Shown: positions 19,686 through 31,723 of the stretch, one piece after another
Position numbering within the stretch: position 1 is the stretch's first letter
How the letters are laid out: each line of letters begins with the position of its first letter
NCBI GenBank assembly: GCA_025558075.1
Contig: JAHLKF010000001.1
Coordinates: forward strand, 1,302,001-1,366,000
Direction of reading: 5' to 3'
DNA length: 64,000 bases
Origin: Gaertneriomyces semiglobifer
Lineage: Eukaryota; Chytridiomycota; Chytridiomycetes; Spizellomycetales; Spizellomycetaceae
Notes under the pieces: model-generated
Databases searched by the model: none
Seen by the model: the letters and a program-made list of their open reading frames with translations, nothing else
Told to the model about the DNA's origin: nothing
Program-made: the position numbers and the translations under genes

Positions 19686-21382
19686 TTGAAAGTCAGAAGT
19701 GAACGATGAGTCTCTCGTCAAAGCGGCTTGCTATGCGTACGTTTATGATTTTTTCCGAGCTGCTCAGTGCTTCGAAGAGAGAAAATTCCGAAGATGCAAC
19801 GGACTGTGCGTCGTCTGGCAAGTGTGAAACCATGTGGACCAAAAGGCGTTGTAGAGCTGTTCGACTTGGAGGAATGATTATTTTCCAATGGCCTTTGAGT
19901 ATCCCAGGTCATGCATTTAGTATCCATGCTCACCACAAAGTACACCAACGTGTTGCTACACGAAAGCACTCAACATATATACCAGCGTGCTCTCACGGTC
20001 GTTTCGAACCCCAAAGTTCAAGATTGCGATGGCTAGATGCGTTCACAGGAGACGAGATGGTAGCGGACGAGACAAGCGACGCATGTGGAAGACGTAAGAC
20101 ATCAGGCATCGAACTACGCGGACTTTTGGGGCGTTACCTTATTTAATAAACACCATCAAGACCGCTTGCTTGTCTGCCTGGATTGCTTTCGAGGACGTTT
20201 ACGTCTTTAGAATCATGGCTTACTGCCTGCCAAAATATGGGAAGGAAAGTGCTTCGGGCAAGCGTCCGGACGAAACTCACGCGTTGCTCACCGAAATGCC
20301 GAGCCAAAGTAAATGGAAGTTAAGATGGTACGAAGCCTGGACTAACTGGTAGTGGAAGTCTTGTGAGATATAGGTTTTCATCCATTTAGTGATTGGGCCG
20401 CAATGAGCAGTGCCTAGGTACATAGAGGACATTCGTCCCAAACTATGTAATGCTCGCAAGTCCTGCCACACAAGGACCGCAACACATGCAACACATCCAA
20501 CACATGGGGCGCTGGACTATTTCCATAGAACCATCCATGTAATGCCCATGGGATCATTGGCCAATGCAAGGGCCGCGAACCCATCTTGATATGGCATCGC
20601 AAAGCTCTGCGCTGGTATGGCGGCTTCTGGCGGTGTGGCCGTTCCAACGAGCTTTGCTGAATTCTTCCGCAGCGGCACTTCGGTCGGCATTGGAAGCGCA
20701 AACACTCATCGGGGTGTCCGACCTACCAGCACTTCAAGTTATGGGCGGCCGGGAGCAGTTCCTCGCCAAACCTGTTACGTTATTCTGAAACGGTCCATCT
20801 GTCTTTTCATAACTGGCGACCGACGAGGAGCTCAACCTCGTTCATATGAACCGAACAGCACTGACTCGTAAAACAGCATCGTAAGTACCAAATAAATGAA
20901 ATTTGATACAGTCAGACATCTCGCCAGTCAGTCGTCGTAAATTGTAAAGGCTTCACGGAGGTTGTAATGATGTGAACAACTTGCATCTAGGCAAGTTGCG
21001 CACAAAGCTCCAGCGCTGGTTGTAGCTCTCCAACACTCTGCCGAATACAATCGTGATAATCACCACCAACCTTGTGGTTTCTGTTGTCGTTAAAGTTCCA
21101 AACCGTTTCTGCCATGTCGTTGCTGCGAAAGTTCCCAGTTGTGTTCCATCAAACCGACCACGCGTGTCGGGTGGTGAGCTGCTCCTGCACAGTTAATAAC
21201 CGCTCACACCTTTTGCTCCTCGCCATTCCAAAACCCCATAGCGCGGCCCTTTCTACGTCGTCTCCCTCGGTGAAGGGACCTCATCGTCCTTTGTGTGGGC
21301 GCCCACCCAGTGCGGACGGTATATCAAAGTAATTCCCCAGGTCTGCTTCCTCGCTTCGACCATCACAGACTCCGACACAATC
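19686..21382. other. 1.7-kb gap, no gene supported
   Basis: Frames up to about 145 codons occur (for example 19706-20146 plus, 20705-20517 minus) without a recognised domain. Codon patterns and splice sites do not build a convincing gene. The interval should contain the 5' end and promoter of the CCDC138-like gene and the promoter of the RING gene. Confidence 0.45.
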
Positions 21383-22567
21383 ATGACACCGTCTCAAAGT
21401 TCCCAAATATCCTCCTGTGCCCTCTCCGCCTTCTCCTCAAGTTTACTACGAGCACTACTGTGCCTCCAGTTGGTCGCAGTGTTAGCAGGGTCAGTCCCGT
21501 CATCAAGCCTCTTCGAACCACCACGCTTTGGATTGAGTAGCGTTTACGCCGAGGGAAAAATCACCGTCTTACATACCAATGCATCCTCTCAGGTAACAGA
21601 ACACTTTCAAGTTGCTCATTGCGGAACTGCTCTTACATCGTTAGTAGGACCGACTCGCTGCTTTTGGACCGCCGGTTCCAGAAAATGGCATACTCGGATT
21701 CTTGACGGCTGCGTCTGATCTCAACGCATTCGGAAGCGTAGCAGGATGCATTCCTGTGACACCGCCGAGCACATCTAGTTGGATAGCGCTGGTTCAACGA
21801 GGTGAGCGATCTAATCGAAGGACGTGGCCCACGCCTGCCGACTCACAGTGACCTCTTGTAGGCGAATGTGCATTCGTAGAGAAAGTTAGAGCTATGCAGA
21901 AAAGTGGCGCCAAAGCGGTCGTTGTGGGTGACAACGCTCCTCATTCGGGCTTGATTACCATGTTCGCAACAGGAAATACTACGGATGTTACGATACCAGC
22001 AGTCTTCGTGTCTTTCTACGATTTTAAGCAGCTGCATACAGAAGCCACTATTGGTAGAGCCGAGAATGGCGTAGGAGTAGAAGTTCTCATGCTGCCAAGC
22101 GACCTGGACGTACCGTTACTGGAAATTATTGTCGTTACGGTCATCGCTCCGGCCGCAATTATCTTTGGGATGTATGCAATGTGGACGTGGCGGCAATATG
22201 TTCGACGTAAACACGAGCTGGCACCAGTTGAGGCCGTGTTAAACCTACCTACGCGAGAGTTTTCTCGAGAGGATGTGAAGGAGAATGATCCAACTCGATG
22301 CGCTATCTGCTTGGATGATTTTAGAGAAGGGGATGAGCTCAGAATACTGCCATGCAAGCATGAGTATCATATTCCCTGCGTCGACAAGTATGTGTGCAGC
22401 ATTTGTTCGTTCGTTGTGCGTTTCTGACCTCTAGTTGTAGGTGGCTCACTCAACGTAAGAAAACATGCCCTATTTGCAAAGCCGATACCTGCCCTGGCGA
22501 ACCGTCCGAGTCTACCCCACTGCTCGGCGGCCACTCAAGCATCGAACCCGGTGATCACAACGTTTAA
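21383..22567 (+). CDS. PA-TM-RING E3 ubiquitin ligase (RNF13/GRAIL type)
   Basis: Four exons: 21383-21592, 21648-21801, 21862-22387 and 22441-22567, about 338 residues. An N-terminal hydrophobic stretch (about residues 15-40) serves as signal peptide. A protease-associated domain follows (AAFGPPVPENGIL, WIALVQRGECAFVEKVRAM, AVFVSFYDF), then one membrane segment (IIVVTVIAPAAIIFGMYAMW). A cytosolic RING-H2 follows with CAICLDDF...LPCKHEYHIPCVDKWL...CPICK, all eight ligands present. The C-terminal tail is short. Family members sit in endosomal or vacuolar membranes and ubiquitinate membrane cargo. The RING is split by a phase-2 intron just before WLTQRKK. Confidence 0.93.
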
Positions 22568-22725
22568 TTGCCGACCCACCCTTAAGCGAATCGATTGAAG
22601 TCGTGAAGTCATGAAGCAGTTTCTGTGATCAGTCGAAGTGTAACATAGCAGTTGGATTCTTGGGGATGTGGGCCACCCCGTTATTGTGTAATATTTTGTA
22701 GATAGTTAATACTTTTGGGCGTCCC

Positions 22726-25314
22726 TCAAGCCGCGTACTCAATGACGACCACCACCCACAGCTCATCCTTGCTGTTCTTCCTTTTCCTGCTGCTGTTCAA
22801 CCACTCACCACCAAACCCTTCCACGAACCCATTCCCCTCAAAGTCGCACAACGTCACTGCTTTTACCTCATGCTCCTCTCCTGTTCCTGCAGCCTCACTC
22901 CCTTTGATCTTCTTATTGATACTTGTACTCCGCGCCGGTACCAAGTGGTTGCTGCCGCATTCCTGTAGGAACCCATAGATCCGGTACGAGATCCCAGGCG
23001 CTTGAGTTTGTCGTGATTTGCCATCAGTCACTCGGTTCCTTTGCAACAATGCGCGAAGAACTTGTCGTCCTCCTGGTGAGGTCACGCCTCCTCTGGCACC
23101 GTTCTCTTTGCCGCTGGTCCCTACCCTCAACGTGCTCAGGGTCGATGTCGGTTCGTCCCCTAGCTCTTGTTGCGTTTCTACTGATGCCAACGACACGGAA
23201 GAATCACTTCTCTTGCTCGGACTTTCTGCATCTTCCACTACAGTTTGTCTCCGCCATGTATCTGTACTTCCGCTCCCAGTCGTAGTCCCGCTCCCATTAT
23301 TCGCACGTTCGTCATCCACTCCTAACGAAAGCAGCACTCTGTACTGACTCCCAGCGCACACAACACTCTCCGAACACATAATACTCGCTACTACTTCTCC
23401 TTGAGACATGCTCGCATTTGCACTTTCTCTACCAAAGAAGTACTTTTCTACCTCCCGAAACCGAACTGCAAAACGGAACGGTGGAAACCCATTGCCGCCA
23501 TTCGTCCCGATCTTCATGCCGCGTATAAAACCTCGCGACGCTACCTCCGCTTGCACCCAGAACGACTCCAAAACTACTTGAATAGGTACGATTCCGTCCG
23601 ATTTCACTGTCTCCAGTTGTGGGAACGTCATGTACGTGTACGTCACTGCCGTCAAAAACAATTTTTGTACCTCCTCTTCATTGAAGGGGACATGGACTGC
23701 GGTATTCGCTGTCGTCGTCATATTTGATGAGCGTCCAAGTGTAGTCCTGCTCACATTGGATGCTTGGGCAGACAGCGACTGGTGCTGCGGCGCTAACCCA
23801 GGGCGCATATGCGGCGGGACGCGCAACTTCCTTGAGGATACAGACTGCCAGTTCTTTCTCTGTCCGCCATTTACGGCAATCGCATTTTCTTTATCCTCAT
23901 TGGGGCCACTCTGGCTGCTACTTCCTCCAATCTCTTCGTCATCATTGCTTCCATCCCTCTTGCGTTTACCGACCACAACGCGATTTAATAAGCTGCCGAA
24001 GTAGCTCTTGAATCCAAAACCTCCTTCCTCCACTCCCACATTAGCAAATTCCGTCACCTCTTCTCCGCTATCTAAGTCCTCCACAGCATCTTCCTCGTCA
24101 TGTTTATCCAGAACCAAAGAGCTTCGATCCGCTTCGCTCCACATTGAAACGTCCATTTCCGATGCCTTGCTGCCATGCGTCGCATCAGCATTCTGACGCA
24201 CTAGTGAGTTCAAGGGATCCTCATTTACGGTCCCTTCACCTCCGGTATCACCCTTTTCTGCCGCCCATTTCTTCCTTACTTCATATATCCGCTTGACCAT
24301 CTCATATCGTTCAAATTCACTTCCGATGCATAGGGTATCACTCTCTACCACCCTCCTCACCCAGCACAATGGCAGCCCGCCTAATAATTCATCCAACAGC
24401 TGCTGGTCCTCGCTCTCTTGCTGATCACCATGCTTTAATCGCGACCATAATCCGCCGACCGCCAAACACAGGTATCCTTCTACAGCTTTATCCAAAAGCC
24501 CCCAGTGACGACTAAATAACCGCGGGTACATGTGCGAGCTTCCGTATCTCGTCATGGACCGCATATCGGCTGGTGGACGCATTGTTTCGAGAGCCGATGC
24601 GAGGGATAGGATGGACGTGGGTGAGAGAGTGGAAAGAAGGGTCGTTGTACAGTGGTGCGCAAGCGAAGGGAGTTCGAGATAGCAAGCTGAAGCAAGAATA
24701 GGAAGCGCGGTTTGAGGGTTGATGAGAGATCGTGAAGAAGGTGGTGAGTAGAGATCTCGTAGTGCAGACTAAAGGGATGCCAAGAGTTAGTTGATCGATT
24801 CTCCTCATCAGCAGCCGCAAGCCACTGGTGCAGGGATAATATTCACCTCCATCCCGGCCCTCGTTATCCGCACGTCCCCACTGCATTCTAACACCAACGC
24901 GTCCTCAACAATAACCATTTCTTGTTTGTGTTCATCTAATAGCAACCTCGCCAAAAATGGAGACTGCAGCAAAATTATGCGATGAAGCTTGTAAATGTGG
25001 GAGTGGATCACGAGCGATACATCGGAGAAACGGCCCGAGGAGACTAAAGCGAAGCCATCTAGCGTTAACCACAACCGAACGAGCCCTCAATCAATAGAAT
25101 ACGTACAAGCTGACAAAAGAACATGATTCCTGTCCTCCTTCACATTTGATGCATTGATTGAACTCTTTGGCGACATGGCATAGATCGACTCCCCAGGGCT
25201 CATTGCTGCAACCGAGTCCCGTTCTGCCGAATGCGGTTTCAAAGGCGTTTGGTGCCCTTGATACTGATGATAATGAGCGGATGCCCCTGTGCGTTGAGGC
25301 GTGGTGTGATTCAT
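22726..25314 (-). CDS. BTB/POZ-domain protein (fungal, germ-cell-less-like)
   Basis: Three exons: 25314-25107, 25058-24847 and 24768-22726, about 820 residues. A disordered N-terminal region precedes a BTB domain (SGRFSDVSLVIHSHIYKLHR, IILLQSPFLARLL, DVRITRAGMESALRDLY). A BACK-like helical region follows (TALPILASACYLELPSLAHH; GGLPLCWVRRVV). The remaining 500 residues are Ser/Gly/Asn rich with islands of order (FPPFRFAVRFREVEKYFFG, YRIYGFLQECGSNHL). BTB proteins commonly act as Cullin-3 adaptors; germ-cell-less relatives lie at the nuclear envelope. Which applies here cannot be told. The start is chosen as the first ATG of the exon-1 frame (MNHTTPQRTG). Confidence 0.8.
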
Positions 25315-25958
25315 GGTGGTTTTCACGAAGGTATTCCGGGCTTGAGCTTCGCTGTGTGTGCGCTGGTGTGCAAAGAAAAGGTGAGAGGTTCGGACACGGA
25401 CGTCGCGTTACGCGTTTCCCAAACTGCGAAGCAGAGCATTTGACGACGACGATGAAGATCCAGTTCCAATCGACAGCTTCTGTTGTGAATATCAGTGCAA
25501 CAGGCCCAACTAATAGCGGCAGCCAGTTCGCTGTCTGGAACGCATCTCTGCTTTGTGATGAGGTGCATCCATCGTCAACCCGTTCTGTGTTCTCAGGTTC
25601 AATGGCAGATTTTGGAAGTAATCCACTTTTAGTTGGTGTCCCTGGGGTTCAATGGAATGCATCCTTTCTAGCCCAAGACTAGCGTTTGTTTAAGCACAAA
25701 GCTTTAGTTTCAAACGTGTTCTGGGAGCTTTGCTCCTTCCGTGATATCATGGGTCCGGTCGTGCATCGCACAGGCCGCCATACTTAATCATCCATTCCAC
25801 TGATTTGATTGGTGAACTGTGGCTTGTGCCAGGAATGCGAAAGGTTGCTTTTCATATTTTGCTTCGAGTCCTGTGCAGTGGAGCGGGCCTTGCTCGTTCT
25901 GTAGTTTCCTGCATCCTGTCAACGCGCCTACTTCCTCCACATTCTTTCACAATTTGTG
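25315..25958. promoter_or_regulatory. Divergent intergenic region
   Basis: This lies between the BTB gene (minus) and the next plus-strand gene. A 76-codon plus frame (25452-25682, starting MKIQFQSTASV) is present but matches nothing and is not supported as a gene. Confidence 0.4.
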
Positions 25959-26712
25959 ATGGCAGGCCCCACTCGAGAGACACCTTCGGGCGATGAAGAC
26001 GATCACATACGAGACTCTCGGTTGACAAGTCCAACGGGGCCTCCGCGTACCCGTAGAGGATATGCAGCGCAAGGTGGGATACTCTTGAGTGTCATTCGCT
26101 GCATGATTCGGGCGCACAGGTTGTTCACCAGTCGCACCTTTAAGGATTGACACCCGTAGTCAAGAAAGTCTGGGGCAAAGGCACAGAAGTATCGTACGAA
26201 CCACTACCCGAGTCACCAACTCGGTCTCCTACCAAAAGCCCCACCAAATCCCAATTGAAAGCCTCCAAACCACAAACGCCGAATACACCGAAGATTGGAC
26301 GAAGACTGAAACGTCGCTCAAATCATAACAGTGATGATGAAGATGATGCAGACTATACAAGCGCTACATCGTTGGTGAAGGCAGAGTCCCCGCGAGCGAC
26401 GAAAAAGATGAAAGTCAGCCCTGCAAAGGACACGACTGAACAAGAAGAAAACGAGAAATCTGAGCAGGTGCGTTCAAAAACAGGATGTTACAGTGTCCTT
26501 GCAGCCAACGAGTCATCTTTTAGGACGAGGCTATCAAAATTACTTTAAGCGAAGCCCTGCGACTTTTACCGAAGGAAAACCTTGAAAACCTAGTACGAAA
26601 ATCAGTGGAGGATCAAGTAGTGTTGGCGCCGACAGATATTACGAATGAGCTTGCAGAGTCTGGAGTGTTGGCGAATGAGGACGAAGACGAAAACGCGGAC
26701 ATTGATATTTGA
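25959..26712 (+). CDS. Unknown basic/acidic nuclear-type protein
   Basis: Three exons (25959-26073, 26145-26467, 26524-26712) splice in phase to about 208 residues, which supports a real gene. The protein is mostly disordered. It has repeated Thr/Ser-Pro-Thr-Lys-Ser motifs (SPTRSPTKSPTKSQ) that look like proline-directed kinase sites. Basic patches GRRLKRRS and RATKKMKVSPAK look like nuclear localisation signals. The C-terminal part has a helix (AIKITLSEALRLLPKENLENL) followed by an acidic end. I do not recognise the family. The stop lies 92 bp from the convergent GLTP gene. Confidence 0.7.
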
Positions 26713-26804
26713 CTGCTGCACCGTGAGTGGACAATACCACCGCTTGATGTTGATCAACAGACGATAAGCGACTGTTTCGGCCGTTTATTGTAATACGAAC
26801 ACAA

Positions 26805-27590
26805 TTAAACCTTCTCGTATCCTCCGCTAACGTAGAAGGCATTGAGAATGTTGACAATCTTCTCGAGTGCAGCCAACCAAGTTTGCATTTCAGCATATAA
26901 CTTGGCCTCATCTGAACCCAACTTTGCGTAGAAGTCTTTACGGTATGGACAAGACTTCATAGCCAGCTGGAAGACGATTTTTGGTTTAGTTTAGCGGTGA
27001 AGGGCATAAAGCCACGCACGTCAGACATACCGAAAAGACTGGTCTAACCAAGAAACTGTGGAACTTGGAAAGAGTAACCTCATATGCCTTGTTGAACGAA
27101 ACGCTCAGCTCCTCAGACTTGTCATCCAAGTTGCGGCGCAGCCCCTTGGAGGTGAACTCTAATCCTCGCTTCAACCAAAGAAGACCTTCTGTTGCTGTTT
27201 TCTTCTTCTCGCCGCGTTCTGCCATCACAAGTTCTTGCAGAGTTTTGCACTGTTCTGGCTTCTCGTTATATCTTGCTCTGATTTTCTACATGGGTTTGAA
27301 CTAGATGTCAGTATCAAAAAGCTATCAGCGCGCCACCGGCCCACCAGATACGAACGTTAACGTTGCCCTGCAGATCAGACTTTACAGGACCGAAGGCAGC
27401 GCCCATGGAATCTAATATGGTTGCAGATAAGTAAACTGAGTACAACGACGATCTGCTGTCGGGGCACCGCACCGAAGATTTTGATCAAAGATTCGGTCGC
27501 TTCGAGGAAAGTGACGGTATCAACATAATCGTTCGCGCCCAGGGGCACGTCGACATAGGAGCGCTGCATCGTCTCAAAGAAAGCGGCCAT
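26805..27590 (-). CDS. Glycolipid transfer protein (GLTP)
   Basis: Four exons: 27590-27473, 27411-27356, 27285-27031 and 26966-26805, giving 196 residues, the usual GLTP length. The start MAAFFETMQRSYVDVP and the segments FGPVKSDLQGNV, TEGLLWLKRGLEFTS, FNKAYEVTLSKFHSF and KSCPYRKDFYAKLG are family signatures. They include the Asp/Asn of the sugar-headgroup site (SDLQGN), the Trp-Leu-Lys-Arg motif (WLKRGL) and the His of KFHSF that contact the glycolipid. The protein is cytosolic and moves glycosphingolipids, probably glucosylceramide, between membranes. All the recognised residues are intact. Confidence 0.94.
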
Positions 27591-28262
27591 TGTGATATGT
27601 GTACGTTGCTGGTATCTATGGGAGTTTTACTTGTGCCAGTGTTCACTGTTGGAGAGTTCTGCAAGATGTGTACGGACGATAAAAGACTTGGGCGTCAAAA
27701 CGCGTAATGCGCTTGGCAGCGCACCAGCGGACAACAGCAACAACTCGGCGAGCAGCAGCGCCAGATTCAAAGGCCAGACGCTCGAGCACAGTTCAGAGGC
27801 GATTCTATGTCATTATTATTGATAGTGTTGTGCATGCAGTTCTACATCGTTTTAATGAGGGGCATTGTGATTCCAAGATGACAGTCGCTTTTCCGTCATC
27901 GTGAACACTTTGAAGCCTCTCTTGTGCCGCTGATCAACCAATGATAACGAAACACACTCGGGAGGGAGGCACCGAGGCGGACACTTTGCAAGCGCCGATT
28001 ACTCTCGCTGGTGGATGCTTTTTTGATAGCAGATCCATATGCAGGTTGTCTTTATCTTAAATCCAGAAGCTCAATCAGTAGTCCCGACGAGACTCGCTGC
28101 CAACAGTATTTGATATTGATAACTCCAATTACCTAATCACCGACCGTGAGCGCGATCTCTCGCTGCAAATCTCTTTCCTTTAAAGACGTCTCTCATCATT
28201 TTGCCAGATCTGTTAACGGGAGGTATCAGCGAAAATCCTCATCTGCATTCGCCCTGGCTTCG
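27591..28262. promoter_or_regulatory. Divergent intergenic region, no gene seen
   Basis: This 672-bp interval lies between start codons of GLTP (minus) and the PQ-loop gene (plus). Short frames are present, but none is recognisable. Confidence 0.5.
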
Positions 28263-29488
28263 ATGATAACGACGCTCGCTTCGTCCATAGCGGGGTACAT
28301 CTCCGTCGGCTGCTGGTTGGTGGTATTCACCCCGTAAGTGGCTCAGTTGTTGCTGACCGCGTTCAAGTAGTCCTGACCCTTTTCGCTTTCGGATTTTGTT
28401 GAGCAGCCAGTTGTACGAGAACTATCAGCGCAAGTCTACACAGGGACTCTCTTTGCATTTCATTCTCATATGGCTCCTCGCCGACGTTTTCAGTGTGGCA
28501 GGGGCCATTATCAACCACCTATTGTGGACAATTATTGTTCTGGGCATCTACTATGCTGTTGTGGAAGTGATATTGCTGGGTCAGATGTATGTTCGCACCG
28601 CTTGCACCCTCGTTGGCGTCAAGAATCAACTTTGAGACAACCGTACTGATGACATTGACAGGTACCTCTATCGTACCGCAAAGGTCGCCCACTCCGCTTC
28701 CGCGAACGAGCAGGAGGTTAATATTTCTCCACCTTCACCTTCATCGCAGATTTCTCCATTTTCGAACGCTGTAGCTAGTGCCTTAGTTGCCGGCGACGCT
28801 GAAGCGACTCCGAATGAGCGAACCCCGTTAATTTCTTCAAGCACCGATACCACAAAGTTATTTGCGCTGACATCCTTTGCGCTAATAAGCATATGGTCAA
28901 GGGCGGCCTCCAACCCGTCGGTGATTCGGGGCGGTCGGATCGTGACCGGCACCTCATCGGTATCGAGCTTATCCCCGGCGCCCGAAATGGCTCGCCTTGG
29001 GGATATACTCGGTTACCTTTCTGCAGCGTTATATAGTAAGTGACTTGCTCTTGTGGATGCAATGTACGCATTTCCCACTGACATCATTCCGTCATTGCAA
29101 AGTCGGCGCCAGAATACCTCAAATATATCATAACTTCCGCCACAAGAGCTGCGAAGGCCTTTCCATGCTGATGTTTGTTTTCTGCGTTCTCGGCAATACC
29201 ACCTTCTGTTTGGTACGTTTGGGCGTGCGTGCTCATTCGCCTGCGTATGATACTCACATCGGCGTTCCAGTCCATTCTCCTTCAGTCCACATTACCAGAG
29301 TGGTTGTACGTTAACATCCCATGGTTCCTAGGCTCAGCTGGAACCATGGTATTAGACTTCGTAGTAAGTGATATGTATTGTTGGGCATGGTCGCGAATGT
29401 TTCCCAACGGTTTCTTTCTCAGGTACTTTTTCAATTCTACGTATATCGCCATGCCTCACCATTGAGGCTGCCGGACGAAACAGTGTAA
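28263..29488 (+). CDS. PQ-loop lysosomal/vacuolar cationic amino-acid transporter (YPQ/PQLC2 family)
   Basis: Six exons (28263-28333, 28407-28586, 28662-29035, 29103-29212, 29271-29363, 29423-29488), 297 residues. Seven membrane segments are expected. Both PQ motifs are visible: TPQLYENYQRKSTQGLS in the first repeat and RIPQIYHNFRHKSCEGLS in the second. A Ser-rich loop of about 90 residues (exon 3) separates the repeats, as in yeast Ypq proteins. The C-terminus has an LPEWLYVNIPWFLGSAGT segment and a final VLFQFYVYRH helix. Homologues export lysine, arginine and histidine from vacuoles or lysosomes. Upstream in-frame codons exist, so a slightly longer N-terminus is possible. Confidence 0.9.
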
Positions 29489-29897
29489 ACTGATAAACTG
29501 ACTAAACTATTAGAATGCGGCGAACTTACAAACTATTACCAGTGTACATAGGCTCTTCTTTATTTATTATTGATTATGCAGATTAGAGGATAAGCCGGTG
29601 CCAATGAACTTCATTTTCTGTGATGGCCAGTTGCTTTTTCAACGCCTTGCTTGTCGTTTACAACAACTTTACTGTTGCTTTGCAAAAACAAACGATGGAC
29701 GGCTCACTGGCCAATGGCCGTCATGTTAAATGTGACAAAAAACAGCTGCACGCGTTCATGCTGACTGCAATTTGCTGCGTCCCACCTTTTGATGAACTCT
29801 TGTACGGTAGCAGGGGTGGAAAGGAAAACATGTAGATAGATTAGCGTACTGTTGGCGTATGTTCGATTGGTTCGTACTGGTTGAAACTGTCCCTTAG
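29489..29897. other. Intergenic, no gene supported
   Basis: A 71-codon frame at 29620-29835 is present without any recognised feature. The interval is treated as 3' region of the transporter plus promoter of epsilon-tubulin. Confidence 0.45.
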
Positions 29898-31587
29898 ATG
29901 TCCAACTCGATCGTTATTCAGGTTGGGCAATGCGGTAATCAGATTGGGGGACGCTTTTGGGACATGGTCCTCCAAGAGCATGCCAAATACAACAAGAAAG
30001 GAGTATACGATGATGCGCTATCCACATTCTTTCGTAACGTGGATGAGAAACGGGGCGTTTCGAATATACCTGTCGGAGATGGCACCCGGACGATCACTGG
30101 ATTGAAAGCACGAGGTGTGCTGATCGACATGGAAGAGAGAGTCATAAATCAGATCAGAGGAAGCATGTTGAGCGATCTATTTGATGAGAGGCAACAAATT
30201 GTGAGCAATTCTGGTAGCGGCAACAATTGGGCCATGGGCAACTGCGTTTATGGGCCACAGTTTCGTGAGGAGATCGTGGAGACAGTACGACGTGAGGCAG
30301 AGTACTGCGACGCCCTGCAGTCATTCTTTATGATCAGTTCGTTAGGCGGTGGGACAGGGTCTGGATTGGGATCGTATGTCTGTGAGGTGCTGCGGGACGA
30401 GTACCCAGAAGTGTACAGCTTTTACGCTACCTTGTGTCCTAGCAATGATGATGATGTGGTGACATCTCCTTACAACAGGTACCGATGATACTGTATGACT
30501 TAAATTGTTGCCTCCACGCTAACCCATTCGCCAGCATATTATCTCTCTCCAAGCTGATTGAGCATGCGGATGCAGTGTTGCCTATTGAAAATCAAGCCCT
30601 TATTGACATATATCAACGAATCCTGTCCCAAACAAATGGCTCAGGTCTTCGGAAAAAAGCGAATGCCTTAACTGACAGTGGTGACAAGGACATGGTTAGC
30701 ATGTGTCGCATAGGTCCGTCTAGGTCTCGAACATTCGATGCGATGAATAACATCGCCGCGAATTTGTTGATGAACATGACCAGGTGTGCCATTAACCAAC
30801 TTGCGATGCACTTTATAGTGGGTTAACGGGTACTTCAACTGCTAGCTCGATGAGATTTGAAGGATCGATGAATGTGGACATCAACGACATTGTTACCAAC
30901 CTCGTTCCCTTTCCGCGGCTGAAGTTCCTGATGTCAAGTATGACACCCTTGTATACGCTTGCAAACGTGAATGTGCAGCACCGGAAACTCGACCAAATGT
31001 TTGTCGATGCGTTTAGTCGTGAGAGTCAACTCATCCGCGCAGATCCAAAAGCCAGCACGTAAGATCCTTGCTTGGTTCACTTACGTGGAAGTCAGTATTA
31101 ATGCGTGCTGAGCAGGTACTTGGCATGTGCGTTGATTGCTAGAGGTGATGTGGAGGTATCCGATATACGGCGCAATGTGCAGCGGATGTCATCCCACCTG
31201 AATTTTGCCAAGTACAACCGTCAGGCGTGGAAAACCGGTCTATGCGCGATGCCTCCCTTGGGACAGGTGGGGATGCTCTTTCATCAGTACGTAAAGATAT
31301 CAACTCATTGCGCTCTTCCAGCCGTACTGCCTTCTTGCGCTTGCGAATAACTGCTGTATACGTCAAACGATGATTGAGCTTCGCGGCAGATTTAAGAAGC
31401 TTTTTCGTCGAAAGGTAGGCAGGAACCCTTGTTGTTAAAGCAACGATGCACCGTGCTGATAAGTCGCAACAAACAGGCTAACTTGCACCACTATTTACAA
31501 TACTTGGATATTGACGAGATAGCATCCAGCGCGGAAAACATTGATTCAGTTGTTACAGAGTACGCGGAGCATGAGCAGCGTAGCTGA
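29898..31587 (+). CDS. TUBE1: Epsilon-tubulin
   Basis: Six exons (29898-30478, 30535-30783, 30846-31058, 31116-31290, 31322-31414, 31477-31587) give 473 residues, almost exactly the animal length. The N-terminus IVIQVGQCGNQIGGRFWD and the GTP loop SSLGGGTGSGLGSY are tubulin signatures. Epsilon-specific features are SGSGNNWAMGNCVYG, FDAMNNIAANLLMN, RFEGSMNVDIND, the block TPLYTLANVNVQHRKLDQMF and YLACALIARGDVEVSDIRRN. Epsilon-tubulin is needed for triplet microtubules and centriole/basal-body maintenance and is found in organisms that build centrioles. Its intact presence is good evidence for a flagellated life stage. Confidence 0.96.
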
Positions 31588-31723
31588 GCTTAGAGCTTAA
31601 TATATGTACTAGGTTCACAAACACTAAAAGTCTACTACAGGGATCCACTTCCCAAAGAAGCACATTGTGCTGTCCTTAATTACAACGCACACGGCGATTC
31701 CAGCCGAAAACGAATGTACTGTC

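Noticed and set aside
19970..20030. TTCGAACCCC stretch resembling a tRNA B box
   Set aside because: Flanking bases do not pair into a T stem and no A box is present at the expected distance.
19706..20146. Plus-strand frame of 146 codons
   Set aside because: No recognisable motif; lies opposite the likely 5' part of the CCDC138-like gene.
25452..25682. 76-codon frame upstream of the BTB gene
   Set aside because: Translation is Ser/Asn-rich without a recognised feature; may be chance in a promoter region.
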